From Nitratireductor alexandrii (GTDB lineage: Bacteria; Pseudomonadota; Alphaproteobacteria; Rhizobiales; Rhizobiaceae): a stretch of DNA of 64,000 bases. Below are positions 1 to 9,230 of the stretch, one piece after another (within the stretch, counting starts at the first letter, position 1; every line of letters begins with the position of its first letter). The stretch spans positions 496,001 to 560,000 of the forward strand of contig NZ_RBVY01000002.1 of the NCBI RefSeq assembly GCF_004000215.1, in the 5' to 3' direction. The notes beneath the pieces are model-generated. The model was not told where the DNA came from, did no database searches, and worked only from the letters and a program-made list of their open reading frames with translations. The position numbers were made by a program, and so were the translations under genes.

Positions 1-981
1 CCCCATGGCGGGTTTGCCTTCGCGCGCGGCAACTTCTCCCATGGCGACCAGCTCGGTCAGTACATCTCCATTGTCAGCCGGCGCGTGGCCCGCGTCGAGG
101 TGCGGCCGGCGAAAGCAGACCGCTTTGCCTATCAAACCTCCGAAATCCGCCTCGGCCCGCTGCGCATTTCACGCATCCAGTCCGATCCGGTCGAACTGAA
201 CCGCTCGGTCAACTGCATCGAGGCCGACAACCAGGCACAATACATCATCGGCTTCAACCTGTCGGGCAAGACCGACGTCGACCACGATCATCGTCGCGCG
301 GCGATCGACGCCGGAAGCCTGTTCCTGCTCGACAAGGCTATGCCCTACCAGGCGGTGTTTCCCGAACCCGCCGATCGCGTCTTGATAACGGTTCCGCGGC
401 GGTTGCTGGAAAGCAGGCTGATCGACCCGACCCGCTACCTGCCGGTCACGCCGGACACCGAACGCGGGATCGGTCGCCTGGCGCGCGACCACCTGCAATT
501 CCTCATCCGTGAGGGCCACCTGCTGGGCAGCGCCAACCAGATGCATGCCATCGAGATCTGGCTCGACCTGATCGCGCTCGCCTTCAAGTCCGGAGACGGC
601 AGGTATGATGAGGATCTGGAACGAAATGATGGCGGTGGCGGACACATGCTATTGTCGCGGGTCAAGGCGCATCTGCATTGCGCGTTGGACGACCCCGACC
701 TGACGCCGGCCAAGATCGCCGACTCCTTCGGCCTGTCGAAGCGCTACCTCCATAAGCTTTTTTCCAACAGCGGCACGACGTTCGGCGCCTGGGTTCGCGA
801 GGAGCGTCTGTTGCGGGCCCGCTCGCTGCTGGTCGATCCGCGTTATGCCCATCTCACCGTGACCGAGATCGCCATGCGGCAGGGCTTTAATGACATCCCG
901 CATTTCAGCCGCCAGTTCCGCGCCCGGTTCGGCATGGCGCCGCGTGAGGCGCGCGCGACCACTGCGCCGCAACTTGTGTGA
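1..981 (+). CDS. AraC-family transcriptional regulator (5' end outside window)
   Basis: The reading frame is open from base 1, and the residues before the first possible internal start (GTG at 85) already align with the AraC-binding-like sensor domain, so the true start lies upstream. The C-terminal 100 residues hold the two helix-turn-helix units of AraC proteins: LTPAKIADSFGLSKRYLHKLF and, near the end, VTEIAMRQGFNDIPHFSRQF followed by FGMAPRE. It probably senses a small organic effector through the N-terminal domain and acts on the adjacent catabolic genes (2194 onward). A terminator follows at 1047. The family call is secure; the effector is unknown. Confidence 0.9.
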   Translation, partial: PHGGFAFARGNFSHGDQLGQYISIVSRRVARVEVRPAKADRFAYQTSEIRLGPLRISRIQSDPVELNRSVNCIEADNQAQYIIGFNLSGKTDVDHDHRRAAIDAGSLFLLDKAMPYQAVFPEPADRVLITVPRRLLESRLIDPTRYLPVTPDTERGIGRLARDHLQFLIREGHLLGSANQMHAIEIWLDLIALAFKSGDGRYDEDLERNDGGGGHMLLSRVKAHLHCALDDPDLTPAKIADSFGLSKRYLHKLFSNSGTTFGAWVREERLLRARSLLVDPRYAHLTVTEIAMRQGFNDIPHFSRQFRARFGMAPREARATTAPQLV

Positions 982-1046
982 CGAGACCGTTGGGCGCAAG
1001 GCCGGTTGCGCGGCGTCCGGGTCTGGTATGACGTCGCGACGATGAT

Positions 1047-1074
1047 CGACGGGCTCGCCGTCGCAGTCTTTTTT
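1047..1074 (+). terminator. Rho-independent terminator after the AraC gene
   Basis: A 6-bp perfect stem (CGACGG 1047-1052 with CCGTCG 1058-1063) and a 5-nt loop are followed after CAGTC by six consecutive T residues (1069-1074). It lies 66 nt after the AraC stop codon. The T-run is on the + side only, so it serves the rightward AraC transcript and not the opposing VOC gene. Confidence 0.75.
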
Positions 1075-1117
1075 CGTTTGGTTGCGGTATTCGGATGCGG
1101 GCCCCGTCTTCAAGCCT

Positions 1118-1993
1118 TCAGCGTCTATCCGGCACGAATTCGTGCACGACACCGAGCGCATGTTCGGCCGGCACGTGGAAGCGATCGTCGCCGTCGACGA
1201 CCGGAAAGCCGGCATCGCCGATCAGTGCGCGCGCCGAGGCCAGATCGGCTACGGTAAAGGTCGCGGCCACGATCGACGGGGCCGGCGACAAAAGCGTGCC
1301 GGGCAGGCGCTTTCCGGCGTCCTGCGGGCTGGTGAAACGCAAAGTCGTGACCAGTGGCAGGCGGATGCCGGGCAGGCCGTTGATTTCGTCGAGTGGCTGT
1401 CCGGTCAGCACGGCGTAGCGCTCGGCGGTCGCCTTTGGGTCTTCGGCCACGAGCAGCAGGCTCGACAGGCTTGTGGCGCCGTTTTCGTGCGTGAGATAGC
1501 GCGGCTGGTGCACATATTCCGGATTGCGGTGCCGCGCGGCCTGGATCAGGCCCTCCGGGGTCGTGGCGCGATCGAAATGCACGCAGTCGAATTTCGCCGT
1601 GCGCGTTCCCTCCGGCGTCCCGATGTCGCGTTGCAGGGCGATCACGCCCGAATTGGCGGCCTTTGCGGCCGCCAGGCGCGTGGCGACCGTGTCGGCGTCC
1701 TTGCAGCCGAAGCAGATGATATGGGCGCCTTCGAACCGGTCGATGAAACGATCCCAGCCCCAGTCGAGCGCGCCCGGGTTCACGATGCCCAGCACCTCGA
1801 TATAGTTGTTCGGAAATACCGCGCAGCGATTTCCCGTCGCCATCGGCTGAACCGGCTCGTCCGGATTGCTCGATCCCGAATGCACCGAAAGCGGCGTCAG
1901 TTGAAAGCCGAGGCGTTCATAGAGCGCGCACGCGGCCTCCATGTCGCGCACGGCGATCCCCAAATGGTTCACTGAATCGATATCGCCCTTCAT
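1118..1993 (-). CDS. VOC-family (glyoxalase-like) protein
   Basis: 291 aa. The ATG at 1993 is preceded by AGGAG at good spacing; longer in-frame starts upstream lack this and would extend into the carboxylesterase promoter. The N-terminal VOC half begins VNHLGIAVRDMEAACALYERLGF, with the usual first metal-ligand histidine (about H10). A second, more divergent half starts near residue 150 and ends with a VVHEFVP strand, where family metal ligands often sit. The overall shape matches the two-module glyoxalase-like (PF13468-type) group of unknown substrate. It is divergent from the carboxylesterase gene and probably belongs to the same catabolic module. Reaction not predictable. Confidence 0.8.
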   Translation of the reverse strand: MKGDIDSVNHLGIAVRDMEAACALYERLGFQLTPLSVHSGSSNPDEPVQPMATGNRCAVFPNNYIEVLGIVNPGALDWGWDRFIDRFEGAHIICFGCKDADTVATRLAAAKAANSGVIALQRDIGTPEGTRTAKFDCVHFDRATTPEGLIQAARHRNPEYVHQPRYLTHENGATSLSSLLLVAEDPKATAERYAVLTGQPLDEINGLPGIRLPLVTTLRFTSPQDAGKRLPGTLLSPAPSIVAATFTVADLASARALIGDAGFPVVDGDDRFHVPAEHALGVVHEFVPDRR

Positions 1994-2053
1994 CGCGGTC
2001 TCCTGCGCTTGGATCATCATTGCTCCAGCATCGCCCGGGCTGAAGATGTCGGC

Positions 2054-2141
2054 TTGCGCGACAGCGCAGCCCCGCTTGTCGCCGCGCGCAAACGGCTTGT
2101 CCCGCGTCCGCGCGCAAGCACCAATGCGCTCTCGCGCAAGC
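2054..2141. repeat. Repeated CGCGCAA heptamers in the VOC/carboxylesterase divergent region
   Basis: The 200-bp gap between two divergent genes carries TTGCGCG at 2054-2060 and its complement CGCGCAA at 2085-2091, 2111-2117 and 2133-2139. Two copies extend to CGCGCAAGC and the inverted copy to GCTTGCGCG (2052-2060). Spacing of the direct copies is 26 and 22 bp. This could be a multi-site operator for the nearby AraC regulator. The DNA is GC-rich, so chance similarity is possible. Confidence 0.35.
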
Positions 2142-2193
2142 CGCCTGATCGATTTTGGCCCTAGCTTCCCGCTCCGCGAAGAGGGAAACGCCC

Positions 2194-3690
2194 ATGCACC
2201 AGCCGACCGAAACCGTGTTTGCCGACACTCCCCTCGGGCGCATCGCCGGCCTGCGCCGCCATGCGGTTTGCCGTTTCCGTGGCGTGCCTTATGCCGAGGC
2301 GCCGGTCGGCGCTCTGCGGTTTTGTCCGCCACGCCGCAAAACGCCGTGGACCGGGACGTTCGAAGCCTACGAGCCGGGCGTGATCGCCCCGCAGCTCGCC
2401 TCCCGGCTGCTCGGCGTGATGGGCGATTTCACACGTCGACAGAGCGAGGACTGCCTGCATCTCGACATCGCCACACCGGGGCTTGATGATGCGCGTCGGC
2501 CGGTCGTGGTCTGGCTTCATGGCGGCGGTTTTTCCAGCGGCTCGGGCGGGCTTGACTGGTACGATGGCAGTCTGCTTGCCGGCGAGGGCGACGTGGTCGT
2601 GGTCGGTGTCAACTACCGCCTGGGCGCGCTTGGTTATCTCTATGCCCCGGGCATCAGCGAGGGCAATCTGGGCCTGCTCGACCAGGCGCTCGCGCTCTGC
2701 GTCGTGCGCGATATCGCCGCTAGCGTCGGCGGCGATCCCGACAACATGATCCTGATGGGCCAGTCGGCTGGTGGAAATTCGATCGCTGCGCTGTTTGCCG
2801 GCGGCCACCCGACAAAAAACGTGCGGCGGGTGATCATACAAAGTGCGGCGTTTGGCATGCGTCCGCAGGATCGCGACTATGCGCGCGCGCTCGGCGCCGA
2901 GTTCGTCCGGGAATTGGGCGGTGATCCCCACAGGCCGGATGAGGTCCGCGCCTGGCTTGCGGGACGACCCCTTGATGCCGTCCTCGACGCGCAGGCCGCG
3001 ATTGCACGCCGGCATGCCCGTTTCGGCGACACGGCCCCCCCGTTCCAGCTCGTTCAGGCGAGCGCTGGCCTTCCCGACACGGTCGCCTTCGACCGCGCGG
3101 CGGCCGACGCCATGACCGGCGTCGATGTGCTGATCGGCTTTACGTCGGATGAGGCGGACGCTTTCTTCGCGCTCGACCCGCGCGGCGAGAGCCTCGATAT
3201 GGCCGCAGCCGGTGAGCTCGTCACCGCGTTTTACGGCCAGCACCGTTTGGAGGCGTTTCACCGCATGGCGCGCGATGGCGAACGCTCGCCCGTCGCCTTG
3301 CTCAGCGCCGTCGCCTCGCGGGATGTGTTCGTCGAGCCGACCGTCGCCTTTGCCGAGCGGCGCGCTGCGGATGGAGGCGAAGCCTATGTCTATGAATTCG
3401 CCTGGCATCCGGCCGGCAGCTCACTTGGCGCCTGCCATTGTCTGGAACTGCCGTTCGTGTTCGGCCCGACGCAAGCCTGGCGCGACGCGCCGATGCTTGC
3501 CGGCGCTGATCCGGTCGAGCTTGCCGAGCTGTCGGCAACCATACGCGCGGCCTGGCTGAACTTCGTGCGGATTGGAAACCCGGCTGCCGCCGGCTTGCCC
3601 GCCTGGCAGGCCTTTGGCGTCGGGCGCAGGCCGGCGATGCGGCTCGATCGGCGCTCCACCGTGAGTGACCTGGCGGGTGGTTCGTGCTGA
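2194..3690 (+). CDS. Type-B carboxylesterase/lipase family protein
   Basis: 498 aa alpha/beta hydrolase expected to hydrolyse carboxylic esters. The start ATG at 2194 has GAAGAGGGA upstream. Family landmarks in order: the N-terminal FRGVPYAEAP, the EDCLHLDI strand, the oxyanion-hole HGGGFSSG (about 109-116), the nucleophile elbow GQSAG (Ser about 191), an acidic residue in FTSDEADAF (Glu about 320) and the catalytic His in ACHCLELPFVFG (about 415). No signal peptide, so probably cytoplasmic. The stop overlaps the next gene's GTG, indicating a translationally coupled pair with an amidohydrolase. The natural ester is unknown. Confidence 0.92.
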   Translation: MHQPTETVFADTPLGRIAGLRRHAVCRFRGVPYAEAPVGALRFCPPRRKTPWTGTFEAYEPGVIAPQLASRLLGVMGDFTRRQSEDCLHLDIATPGLDDARRPVVVWLHGGGFSSGSGGLDWYDGSLLAGEGDVVVVGVNYRLGALGYLYAPGISEGNLGLLDQALALCVVRDIAASVGGDPDNMILMGQSAGGNSIAALFAGGHPTKNVRRVIIQSAAFGMRPQDRDYARALGAEFVRELGGDPHRPDEVRAWLAGRPLDAVLDAQAAIARRHARFGDTAPPFQLVQASAGLPDTVAFDRAAADAMTGVDVLIGFTSDEADAFFALDPRGESLDMAAAGELVTAFYGQHRLEAFHRMARDGERSPVALLSAVASRDVFVEPTVAFAERRAADGGEAYVYEFAWHPAGSSLGACHCLELPFVFGPTQAWRDAPMLAGADPVELAELSATIRAAWLNFVRIGNPAAAGLPAWQAFGVGRRPAMRLDRRSTVSDLAGGSC

Positions 3691-5231
3691 CCGCGGAGCC
3701 GACGCGCGTGGATCGGCCGGCGCGGCCGATCTGGATCCGCAATGCCATGCTGGTCGATCCCGCGGTCGGGAACGGCGAACCGGCAAGGGCCGACATCCTG
3801 GTTCGCGACGGCAAGATCGCCGCGATCGGCCCGGCCGCGACCGCGTTCCGGGTGCCGGACGACGCTGAGATTTTCGATGCGTCGGCGCTGATCGCCATAC
3901 CGGGCCTCGTCAACGCCCATTATCATTCCCACGACGCGCTGCTGAAGGGTGCCTTCAACGTCATGTCCTTGGAGCGCTGGGCGGTGCGCGCTTTGCCGCG
4001 TTATTTTCCGCCGCGCTCAGATCGCGAATTGCGGCTGCGCACGTTGATTGGGGCTGCCGAGTGCTTGCGTGGCGGCATCACCACTGTGCAGGACATGCTG
4101 AGCCTGTGGCCGCTGACCAGCCGCCAGGCCGCGATCGTGCGCGACACCTATCGCGAGACGGGCTTGCGGGTCGTGCTCGGGCTGCAATTGGCCGATACCG
4201 GCCCGCTCGACACGATCCCCTTTTTGCGCGACATCCTGCCGGCCGAGCTTGCTGCCATCGTTGCCGGGCCGCCGCCACCGCCCGACATGCCGGCTCCGCT
4301 CGCCGAACTCGAGCGCATCCTGGCCGATCTGCCCGCGCAATCTGGCGATCGCGTCACCTGGGCGGTTTGTCCGTCGAGTCCGGAGCGCTGCTCTCGCGGG
4401 CTGCTCCTCCGCCTGCTGGACATCGCCCGCGCTTATGCGGTGCGGCTTTTTTCGCATGTCGCGATCTCGCGCGTCGAGGCGGTCGGCGCGCACACGATTT
4501 TCAAGGACCATGGCGGCTCGCCGATCCGTTATCTCGACAGTCTCGGCGCGCTCGGGCCCGACCTGACGCTCGCCCATGGCGTCTGGCTTGACGACGACGA
4601 CGCCCGCCTGTTGGCCGGCAGCGGCACCCGGCTGGTGATGAATCCGATCAGCAATCTGAAGACCCGCAACGGCATAGCGCCGTATCGCCTTTATGCAAAC
4701 AAAGGCGTTCGGCCGGGCCTGGGCTGCGACAATTGCTCGTGCTCCGATGCCCAGAACATGTTCCAGGCTATGAAGTTGTCGGTGCTTCTGGCCGGCATTG
4801 CCGGGCGCTCCGACGATGTGCCGGGCGCCCGCGATTGCTTGCGCGCGGCTACCGCCGACGGCGCGCGGGCGCTCGGACTGGAAAACACCGGTCGCCTCGG
4901 CGTCGGCTTCAGCGCCGACATCACATTTCTTGACCGCGATGACCCGGTCTATCGCCCGCTCAACGACGCCACGCGTCAGATCGTCTACGGCGAAGCCGGG
5001 CGCGGCGTCAGCGCCGTCATGGTCGACGGGCGTTTCGTCGTCCGCGACCGAAAACTGCTCACCATCGACGAGGATGCGCTCGCCGACGAGCTTGCCGAAC
5101 TGATGCCGGCCGTGCTGCGCGACGCCGAGGCCGTGCGTGCGCGGGCGGAACGGCTCGACCCCTATCTGGCGGAAGCCGAAGCGCGAAGCTGGGCGGTCGA
5201 TATCGGCATGACGCGCATGGCGTGCGAGTGA
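3684..5231 (+). CDS. Amidohydrolase-superfamily metal-dependent hydrolase (TRZ/ATZ/cytosine-deaminase type)
   Basis: 515 aa. Starts at GTG 3684, overlapping the esterase stop by 7 nt. Composite beta-sandwich plus TIM barrel: N-terminal IRNAMLVDP, then GLVNAHYHSH with metal ligands H79 and H81, a barrel His in LFSHVAIS, a His in LAHGVWL and the distal Asp in GLGCDNCSCSD. This pattern is typical of mononuclear deaminases or chlorohydrolases acting on heterocyclic or amide C-N bonds. Coupling to the esterase and the following Liv-type importer suggests uptake and hydrolysis of one substrate that has both ester and amide-like bonds (inference). Confidence 0.88.
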   Translation: MLTAEPTRVDRPARPIWIRNAMLVDPAVGNGEPARADILVRDGKIAAIGPAATAFRVPDDAEIFDASALIAIPGLVNAHYHSHDALLKGAFNVMSLERWAVRALPRYFPPRSDRELRLRTLIGAAECLRGGITTVQDMLSLWPLTSRQAAIVRDTYRETGLRVVLGLQLADTGPLDTIPFLRDILPAELAAIVAGPPPPPDMPAPLAELERILADLPAQSGDRVTWAVCPSSPERCSRGLLLRLLDIARAYAVRLFSHVAISRVEAVGAHTIFKDHGGSPIRYLDSLGALGPDLTLAHGVWLDDDDARLLAGSGTRLVMNPISNLKTRNGIAPYRLYANKGVRPGLGCDNCSCSDAQNMFQAMKLSVLLAGIAGRSDDVPGARDCLRAATADGARALGLENTGRLGVGFSADITFLDRDDPVYRPLNDATRQIVYGEAGRGVSAVMVDGRFVVRDRKLLTIDEDALADELAELMPAVLRDAEAVRARAERLDPYLAEAEARSWAVDIGMTRMACE

Positions 5232-5390
5232 CCGCACCGTGGATAGGAAGACGCGGGAAGGGGGCGGGTGCGCCCACATCCAAGCGACTATGCGCTGGCA
5301 AGCAAGCTGGATCGCCGCACCCGACGCACTATGAGCCCGGAGCATCGAACACGTCCGCTTCAAACGCGCAATAATCAGGGGAACCGTTTC

Positions 5391-6620
5391 ATGAAACTCC
5401 GATTGAAGACTTTCGCCGCCGCCTTTGTGGCGGCCGGCCTGTCCGCTTCTGGCGGTGCATTAGCACAGGAAACTGTCAAGGTCGGCATGATGTCGCCCAA
5501 TACCGGCCCGTTCGCCGTGATCGGCGAGGATGTCCGCAACGGTTTCCAGCTTTATCTCGACGAGATCGGCGGCATGGCCGGCGGCGCCAAGCTCGAGGTG
5601 ATCTTCGAGGACACCCAGGCCAAACCGGATGTCGGGCTGACGAAAATCAAGAAACTGGTCGAAAGCGACAAGGTCAATTTCGTCGGCGGCATCGTGTCGT
5701 CCAGCGTCGCCTATGCGCTGCGCGATTATATGGTGGAAAAAAACGTACCGTTGGTGGTGTCGGTCGCCAGCGCCGACGGGCTCACGCAGCAGCTTGCCGC
5801 GCCGAACATTTTTCGCACCAACAGTTCGGGCAGCCAGGCTAGTCATCCGTTCGGCAAATGGCTTTTCGAGCAGGGCTATAAGCGCGTGGTCATGATCGCG
5901 CCCGGCTACGCCATGGGCTTCGAGCAGACCGGCGGCATCGCGCGCACCTTCACCGAGGCGGGCGGCGAGGTGATCCAGTCGCTCTATCCGCCGCTCGGCA
6001 CGGCCGACTACGCGCCGTTCCTCACCAGCCTCAAGATCGACGAGGCGGACGCGGTGGTGGCGGTCTTCGCCGGCTCCGAGGCGATCAAATTCGTCAAGCA
6101 GTTCGAGGAATACGGGCTCAAGGGCACGATTCCGCTGGTCGGCACCAGCCTGTTGACCGACGACCTGATTCTCGGCCAGCAGGGCGATGCGGCCCTCGGC
6201 ATCGTCACCGCCTCGCATTATTCGAGCGCGCTCGACACGCCCGGCAACGCGGCCTTCGTGAAGGCCTACCGCGAAAAATACGACCGCTCGCCGACGCTCT
6301 ATTCCGAAGGCTCCTACGTAACCGCTAAGGCGATCCACATGGCGATCGAGGCGCTTGGCGGAGACCTTTCCGATCCGGCCAAGGTCAACGAGGCGCTGGC
6401 GGCGGTGTCGTTCGATTCACCGCGCGGACCGTTCAAGTTCGACGGCTACAACAGCCCCGTGCACGACATTTACGCTTTCGAGGTCAAGCGCAAGGATGGC
6501 GAACTGGTGAACGAGCCGATCGCGCGTTTCGAGGCGGTATCGCAATTCTACACCTGGAGCCCGGAAGACTATATGGCGATGAAGCCCTATCGCGATATCG
6601 CCAACGACTGGGCGAAATAA
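5391..6620 (+). CDS. Branched-chain-type ABC importer, periplasmic substrate-binding protein
   Basis: 409 aa. The ATG at 5391 follows AGGGGAA; longer upstream in-frame starts lack a leader. A Sec signal peptide (MKLRLKTFAAAFVAAGLSASGGALA) ends near residue 25. The mature part, ETVKVGMMSPNTGPFAVIGED, is the type-I periplasmic fold of LivK-like proteins. In this family ligands range from branched amino acids to aromatics and amides, so the name does not fix the substrate. It is the first gene of a five-gene importer operon (binding protein, two permeases, two ATPases). Confidence 0.92.
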   Translation: MKLRLKTFAAAFVAAGLSASGGALAQETVKVGMMSPNTGPFAVIGEDVRNGFQLYLDEIGGMAGGAKLEVIFEDTQAKPDVGLTKIKKLVESDKVNFVGGIVSSSVAYALRDYMVEKNVPLVVSVASADGLTQQLAAPNIFRTNSSGSQASHPFGKWLFEQGYKRVVMIAPGYAMGFEQTGGIARTFTEAGGEVIQSLYPPLGTADYAPFLTSLKIDEADAVVAVFAGSEAIKFVKQFEEYGLKGTIPLVGTSLLTDDLILGQQGDAALGIVTASHYSSALDTPGNAAFVKAYREKYDRSPTLYSEGSYVTAKAIHMAIEALGGDLSDPAKVNEALAAVSFDSPRGPFKFDGYNSPVHDIYAFEVKRKDGELVNEPIARFEAVSQFYTWSPEDYMAMKPYRDIANDWAK

Positions 6621-6668
6621 CACCACCCCGTCGCTTTCGGTCCAACCGCATCTCGGAAAACAGCAAGC

Positions 6669-7523
6669 ATGGCGTTCTACACGATCCAGATTCTCAACGG
6701 GCTGTCGCTCGCCATGCTGCTTTTCCTGATCGCCTCCGGCCTCTCGGTGATCTTCGGCCTGATGCGCATCATCAATCTGGCACATGGATCGTTTTATCTG
6801 CTCGGCGGATATATCGGCCTCTCGGTGCTCAACCAGACCGGTAGTTTCTGGCTCGCCATCCTGGTTGCCGCGGCGCTCGTCGCCGTCATTGGCATGGTCT
6901 TGCAGCGTGTCCTTCTGGAGCGGGTGCACGGCAACGAACTCGGCCAGGTGCTGATGAGTTTCGGCGTCCTACTGGTCATTTCCGACCTGGCGTTGTGGTT
7001 CTGGGGCGGTCTGCCCCAGACGCTCGACAGGCCCGACTTTCTCGACGGCGCACTGCGCTTCGCGGGCCTGTTCTTTCCAAAATACCGCGTCGCCCTGATT
7101 GTGTGCGGTTTCGCGGTCGCCCTGGCGATCTGGCTCATCATCGAGCGCACCCGGATCGGCGCGGTCATCCGCGCTGGCGTCGACGACGCCGACATGGTCC
7201 GGGCGATCGGCTTCGACATCAAGATGATCTTTCTCTTGGTGTTCGGGGCGGGCGCGGCGCTGGCGGGTGCGGCCGGTGTCCTCGGCGGCGCGATGCTGGG
7301 CATCTATCCGGGCGCGGATTTCGAGGTCGTGCTGCAGGCCTTCGCCGTTGTCGTCATCGGTGGGCTGGGCAGCCTGCGCGGCGCCTTCGTCGGCAGCTTG
7401 TTGATCGGTTTCAGCGATACGATCGGCAAGGCGCTGCTGCCGGAATTCGCCATGTTCACCATATTCGTGCCGATGGTCGCGATGCTGGTCATCCGTCCCG
7501 AAGGCCTTTTCGGCCGTGCGTGA
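6669..7523 (+). CDS. livH: Branched-chain-type ABC importer permease (LivH family)
   Basis: 284 aa, about eight hydrophobic segments. Typical LivH opening YTIQILNGLSLAMLLFLIASGLSVIFGLMRIINLAHGSFYLLGGY. The cytoplasmic coupling loop includes RAGVDDADMVRAIGFD, and the C-terminal segment has VVIGGLGSLRGAFVGSLLIG. It forms the transmembrane pore with the LivM-type protein encoded next. It ends overlapping that gene, so the two subunits are likely made in equal amounts. Confidence 0.93.
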   Translation: MAFYTIQILNGLSLAMLLFLIASGLSVIFGLMRIINLAHGSFYLLGGYIGLSVLNQTGSFWLAILVAAALVAVIGMVLQRVLLERVHGNELGQVLMSFGVLLVISDLALWFWGGLPQTLDRPDFLDGALRFAGLFFPKYRVALIVCGFAVALAIWLIIERTRIGAVIRAGVDDADMVRAIGFDIKMIFLLVFGAGAALAGAAGVLGGAMLGIYPGADFEVVLQAFAVVVIGGLGSLRGAFVGSLLIGFSDTIGKALLPEFAMFTIFVPMVAMLVIRPEGLFGRA

Positions 7524-8484
7524 GATTTTTCTGATGAGACCTTCCCTCGTAGCGGGCGCCGTGGCTGTCGCCGTCTTCGCTGTCGCTGCCGCGCTTGGCG
7601 GGCTGTTGTCGAGCTACTCGACAGGCCTGTTGATCGACTGCCTGATCTTTGCCGTTCTGGCGCTGGGGCTGAACCTGCTGCTCGGTCAGACCGGTCTGCC
7701 GTCGCTCGGCCACGCCGCCTATTTCGGCGTCGGCGCCTATACCGCCGGCCTGGTCATGCTGCATGTTTCAGACAGCTTCTGGTGGGGCGCGGCGGCCGCG
7801 ATCGCGGCCAGCATGGCCGTCGGTGCCGTCTACGGCCTGCTCGCGCTGCGCACCAGCGGCGTCTACTTCCTGATCATCACCCTGGCGCTCGGTCAGATCA
7901 CCTTCGCGATTGCGTTTTCGTGGCGCAGCCTGACCGGCGGCGACGACGGCCTGCGCGGCATCGGCCGGCCGGATCTCGGCCTGCCGGGCCTCAACGTCGA
8001 CACGACTGCCGGATACTATCTTTTGGCACTGGCCGCGGCGGCCGCCGCGCTCTTGCTCATGAGGCTGATCGTGCGCTCGCCGTTCGGCGAGGCGCTGCGC
8101 GGCATTCACCAAAATCCCGACCGCATGGCCGCGCTCGGCTACAATGTCTGGCTCTACAAGTTTCTGGCCTTCGTCATCTCTGCCGGTTTCGCCGGCTGGG
8201 CGGGCGTCATCTTCGTCTACTACAAGGGTTTCATCAGCCCGGAGGCGGTCGGGATCGTCGTATCGGCGGAAGTGACGCTGATGGTGATCGTCGGCGGTGC
8301 CGGTACGCTGATCGGCCCGTTCCTGGGCGCCTTTTTGGTGGTGTTCATGAGCCATGTCGTGTCGGGTTACACCGACCGCTGGCTGACCGTGCTCGGTCTG
8401 CTTTACATCTGTGTGATGCTGTTTGCGCCCAAAGGTATCGTCACCCTTGTCGGCGACGCCTGGCGCGCCCGGAGGTCGGCATGA
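7516..8484 (+). CDS. livM: Branched-chain-type ABC importer permease (LivM family)
   Basis: 322 aa from GTG 7516, which overlaps the livH stop; ATG 7534 (MRPSLVAG) is an equally plausible start. Multi-spanning, with LGLNLLLGQTGLPSLGHAAYFGVGAYTAG, ALRTSGVYFLIITLALGQ and the coupling-loop region RGIHQNPDRMAALGYN that define LivM. It ends with ATGA overlapping the ATPase gene, so the operon is tightly coupled. Inner-membrane partner of LivH. Confidence 0.93.
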   Translation: MREIFLMRPSLVAGAVAVAVFAVAAALGGLLSSYSTGLLIDCLIFAVLALGLNLLLGQTGLPSLGHAAYFGVGAYTAGLVMLHVSDSFWWGAAAAIAASMAVGAVYGLLALRTSGVYFLIITLALGQITFAIAFSWRSLTGGDDGLRGIGRPDLGLPGLNVDTTAGYYLLALAAAAAALLLMRLIVRSPFGEALRGIHQNPDRMAALGYNVWLYKFLAFVISAGFAGWAGVIFVYYKGFISPEAVGIVVSAEVTLMVIVGGAGTLIGPFLGAFLVVFMSHVVSGYTDRWLTVLGLLYICVMLFAPKGIVTLVGDAWRARRSA

Positions 8485-9230
8485 GCGCCCAGGCCGTCGA
8501 TGTCGACAACGTGGTCATGCAATTCGGCGGCTTGCGCGCCGTCGACGGCGTATCGCTGCGCGTCGGCGTCGGCGAACGCCGGGTGCTTCTGGGGCCGAAC
8601 GGCGCCGGCAAGACGACGCTGTTCAACATGATCGGCGGGCAGTTGCAGCCGACCTCCGGCGCGGTCAGGCTGTTCGGCCGGGACGTGTCGAAGCAGAACC
8701 CGTACCGGCGTGCGCATGACGGGCTCGCGCGCACCTTCCAGATCACCTCTCTGTTCCCCGACATGACGGTCGGCGAAAACGTGCATCTGGCCGTGCGTGC
8801 CCTGTCGACAAGCCGTTTCGGGATGATCCGACCGGCAGGCGCCTATCCGCGCATCGCCGAAAGGGTGGCCGACATCCTGGCCGAGTGGCGCTTCCCCGCC
8901 GGCGCCGACACGCGCGTCAGCAACCTGTCCTATGGCGACCAGCGCAAGCTCGAACTGGCCATGGCGGTCGCCAACCGGCCGCGCATTCTCCTGCTTGACG
9001 AACCGACCTCCGGCCTGTCGGCCACCGAGACCGAAAGCGTCGTCGGCTTGATCAAGGGCCTGCCCGAAGACGTGACCGTGATCGTGGTAGAGCACGACAT
9101 GGATGTCGCCTTCGCCGTCGCCGACCTGTTTACCATCCTGCACAATGGCCGACTGGTGACCACCGGGACCGCGGCCGAGGTCCAGGCCAACGAAGACATC
9201 CAACGCATCTATTTCGGCGAAGGCGAGTGA
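8481..9230 (+). CDS. livG: Branched-chain-type ABC importer ATPase (LivG family)
   Basis: 249 aa. ATG at 8481 overlaps the livM stop by 4 nt. Walker A GPNGAGKTTLFN, Q-loop region ARTFQITSLFPDMTVGENV, signature LSYGDQRKLELAMAVANRP (SYGDQ replaces the canonical SGGQQ), Walker B ILLLDEPTSGL and switch His in VIVVEHDMDV. It energises transport with the LivF-type ATPase encoded next. Confidence 0.93.
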   Translation: MSAQAVDVDNVVMQFGGLRAVDGVSLRVGVGERRVLLGPNGAGKTTLFNMIGGQLQPTSGAVRLFGRDVSKQNPYRRAHDGLARTFQITSLFPDMTVGENVHLAVRALSTSRFGMIRPAGAYPRIAERVADILAEWRFPAGADTRVSNLSYGDQRKLELAMAVANRPRILLLDEPTSGLSATETESVVGLIKGLPEDVTVIVVEHDMDVAFAVADLFTILHNGRLVTTGTAAEVQANEDIQRIYFGEGE

